Source: an uncultured Lachnospira sp.
Lineage (GTDB): Bacteria > Bacillota > Clostridia > Lachnospirales > Lachnospiraceae
DNA length: 64,000 nucleotides
Assembly: GCA_910587485.1 (NCBI GenBank)
Contig: CAJUKN010000005.1
Coordinates: 1 to 64,000 of the forward strand
Direction: 5' to 3'
Part shown: in pieces, positions 63,245 to 64,000 of the stretch
Numbering within the stretch: position 1 is the first letter of the stretch
How the letters are laid out: each line of letters opens with the position of its first letter
The notes under the pieces: generated by a model
What the model saw: only the letters and a program-made list of their open reading frames with translations
Database searches by the model: none
What the model was told of the DNA's origin: nothing
Translations under genes and position numbers: made by a program

Positions 63245-63974
63245 AGTGCTTGGTGTATCAGAAGATGCATCAGAAGAAGATATAAAAAAAGCATATAGAA
63301 CATTAAGCCGCAAGTATCATCCCGATGCCAATATTAATAATCCAAATAAGGATAAGGCAGAGGAGATGTTTAAGATTGTGCAGCAGGCATATAACCAGAT
63401 TATGAAAGAACGTGAATCAGGTTATTCTGGCAGTTATGGTGCCTATGGAAACAGCACAGGCAGCCAAAGTTCAGGGCGTTATCGATATGATGGTGATTAT
63501 CAAAATGACAGAAATAATAGCAATCCATATGGAGATTTTGGTACATTTTGGGGTTTTGGTCCGTTTGGTTTTGGCGGAGGCTATGCAGAATCGTTTGGTG
63601 ATGATGAAAATGGCAGATATTTTCAAGCGACGGTTAATTATATAAGAAATGGCTCATACCGTGAGGCGTTAAATGTTCTTGGGAATATCAGTGAACGTGA
63701 TGGAAGATGGTATTATTACAGTGCGCAAGCCAATGCAGGATTAGGAAATACTGCAACCGCTTTGGAACATGCCAGACATGCGGTGGAACTTAGTCCAGAT
63801 AATATCCGTTACCAGCAGTTATACAGACAGCTTCAAAGCGGTGGGCAGTGGTATTCAGACAGAGGACAGGCATATGGAAGGACACAGACAGCTAATGGTG
63901 ATGTATGCTGTAAATTGTGTCTTGCCAATGCTTGCTGTAATCTATTTTGTGGAAGCGGTTGTCTTTATTGTTAG
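63228..63974 (+). CDS. DnaJ-domain protein with TPR-like and Cys-rich C-terminus
   Basis: A 248-residue protein starting at GTG 63228 (MTNPYKVLGVSEDASEEDI). J domain residues 1-62 with the HPD motif in KYHPDANI. A Gly/Ser/Tyr-rich linker follows, then TPR-like helices (YREALNVLGNISERDGRWYY, ATALEHARHAVELSPDN). The protein ends in a Cys cluster, CCKLCLANACC and CGSGCLYC, that could bind metal or anchor it. J proteins recruit Hsp70. The Cys-rich end is unusual for a J protein and is coupled here to DUF5685. Confidence 0.85.
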   Translation: MTNPYKVLGVSEDASEEDIKKAYRTLSRKYHPDANINNPNKDKAEEMFKIVQQAYNQIMKERESGYSGSYGAYGNSTGSQSSGRYRYDGDYQNDRNNSNPYGDFGTFWGFGPFGFGGGYAESFGDDENGRYFQATVNYIRNGSYREALNVLGNISERDGRWYYYSAQANAGLGNTATALEHARHAVELSPDNIRYQQLYRQLQSGGQWYSDRGQAYGRTQTANGDVCCKLCLANACCNLFCGSGCLYC

Positions 63975-64000
63975 TGTATTTAGGTTGTCAAACAGCATTT

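Noticed and set aside
1..64000. CRISPR arrays, rRNA genes or intact transposases
   Set aside because: No regularly spaced direct repeats, no rRNA-like stretches and no transposase or integrase motifs were seen on either strand.

Overview
The window is AT-rich DNA from an anaerobic Firmicute. A flagellin with FliS, dockerin-bearing pectin esterases, glgB, DUF5685, DUF2325/DUF3793 and DUF6061 proteins, and the general codon use point to the Lachnospiraceae. A pectin-degrading, motile Lachnospira-like bacterium is the best guess; this is an inference from gene content, not a database match.

Layout. (1) 1-7.2 kb is the right end of an integrated mobilizable element: a RepA-like ATPase, a MobV relaxase broken by two in-frame amber codons, DUF6061, a NucS-like nuclease and a BsuBI/PstI-type restriction-modification pair. 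It ends at a displaced copy of the last 17 codons of the EF-Tu gene plus a terminator. (2) 7.5-13.4 kb is a decayed accessory region: a frameshifted AgrA/LytTR regulator, an AgrC-like kinase with a deletion, an FlxA-like fragment, an XRE-ABC ATPase fusion with an FtsX permease, a sigma-factor remnant and a GrpB protein. (3) 13.7-15.9 kb is an ATPase plus TOPRIM pair that looks like an anti-phage module, followed by mutY. (4) 17.4-18.5 kb holds immunity-like orphans. (5) 18.8-26.5 kb is the most notable system: a membrane-anchored DUF4430 (transcobalamin C-domain-like) protein, a complete ECF transporter (T, fused A-A, S), a MATE transporter, and a convergent wall-anchored alpha/alpha-barrel-like protein under a cobalamin riboswitch. 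The two extracellular proteins together look like a split bacterial counterpart of intrinsic factor/transcobalamin.

(6) 26.6-31.5 kb has an exonuclease, DUF6881, a MraY-like transferase and glgB. (7) 31.7-37.4 kb is a flagellar block (large FliK-like protein, flagellin, FliS) with sigma-28-like promoters. (8) 37.5-42.4 kb has an RHH protein, a gene fragment, a D-Ala-D-Ala carboxypeptidase, trmB, an AI-2E exporter and tRNA-Lys(CUU). (9) 42.5-47.1 kb is a two-component/ABC-transporter set interrupted by oppositely oriented DUF2325/DUF3793 genes with paired operator-like palindromes. (10) 47.4-52.3 kb has a small alarmone synthetase, a thioredoxin-reductase-like flavoprotein without a clear NADPH motif, a ferritin-like protein and an ABC-F resistance gene behind a leader-peptide attenuator. 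(11) 52.4-55.8 kb is a nucleosidase / spore-photoproduct-lyase / SDR cluster. (12) 56-62.3 kb has two secreted dockerin-bearing pectin esterases, followed by DUF5685 and a DnaJ-like protein.

Intergenic DNA carries several repeat families. The most interesting is a leader motif in front of four unrelated genes: a stem whose two arms vary together, joined directly to a fixed AGAAATGRGG ribosome-binding sequence. Three other hairpin or palindromic repeat families are also dispersed through the window.
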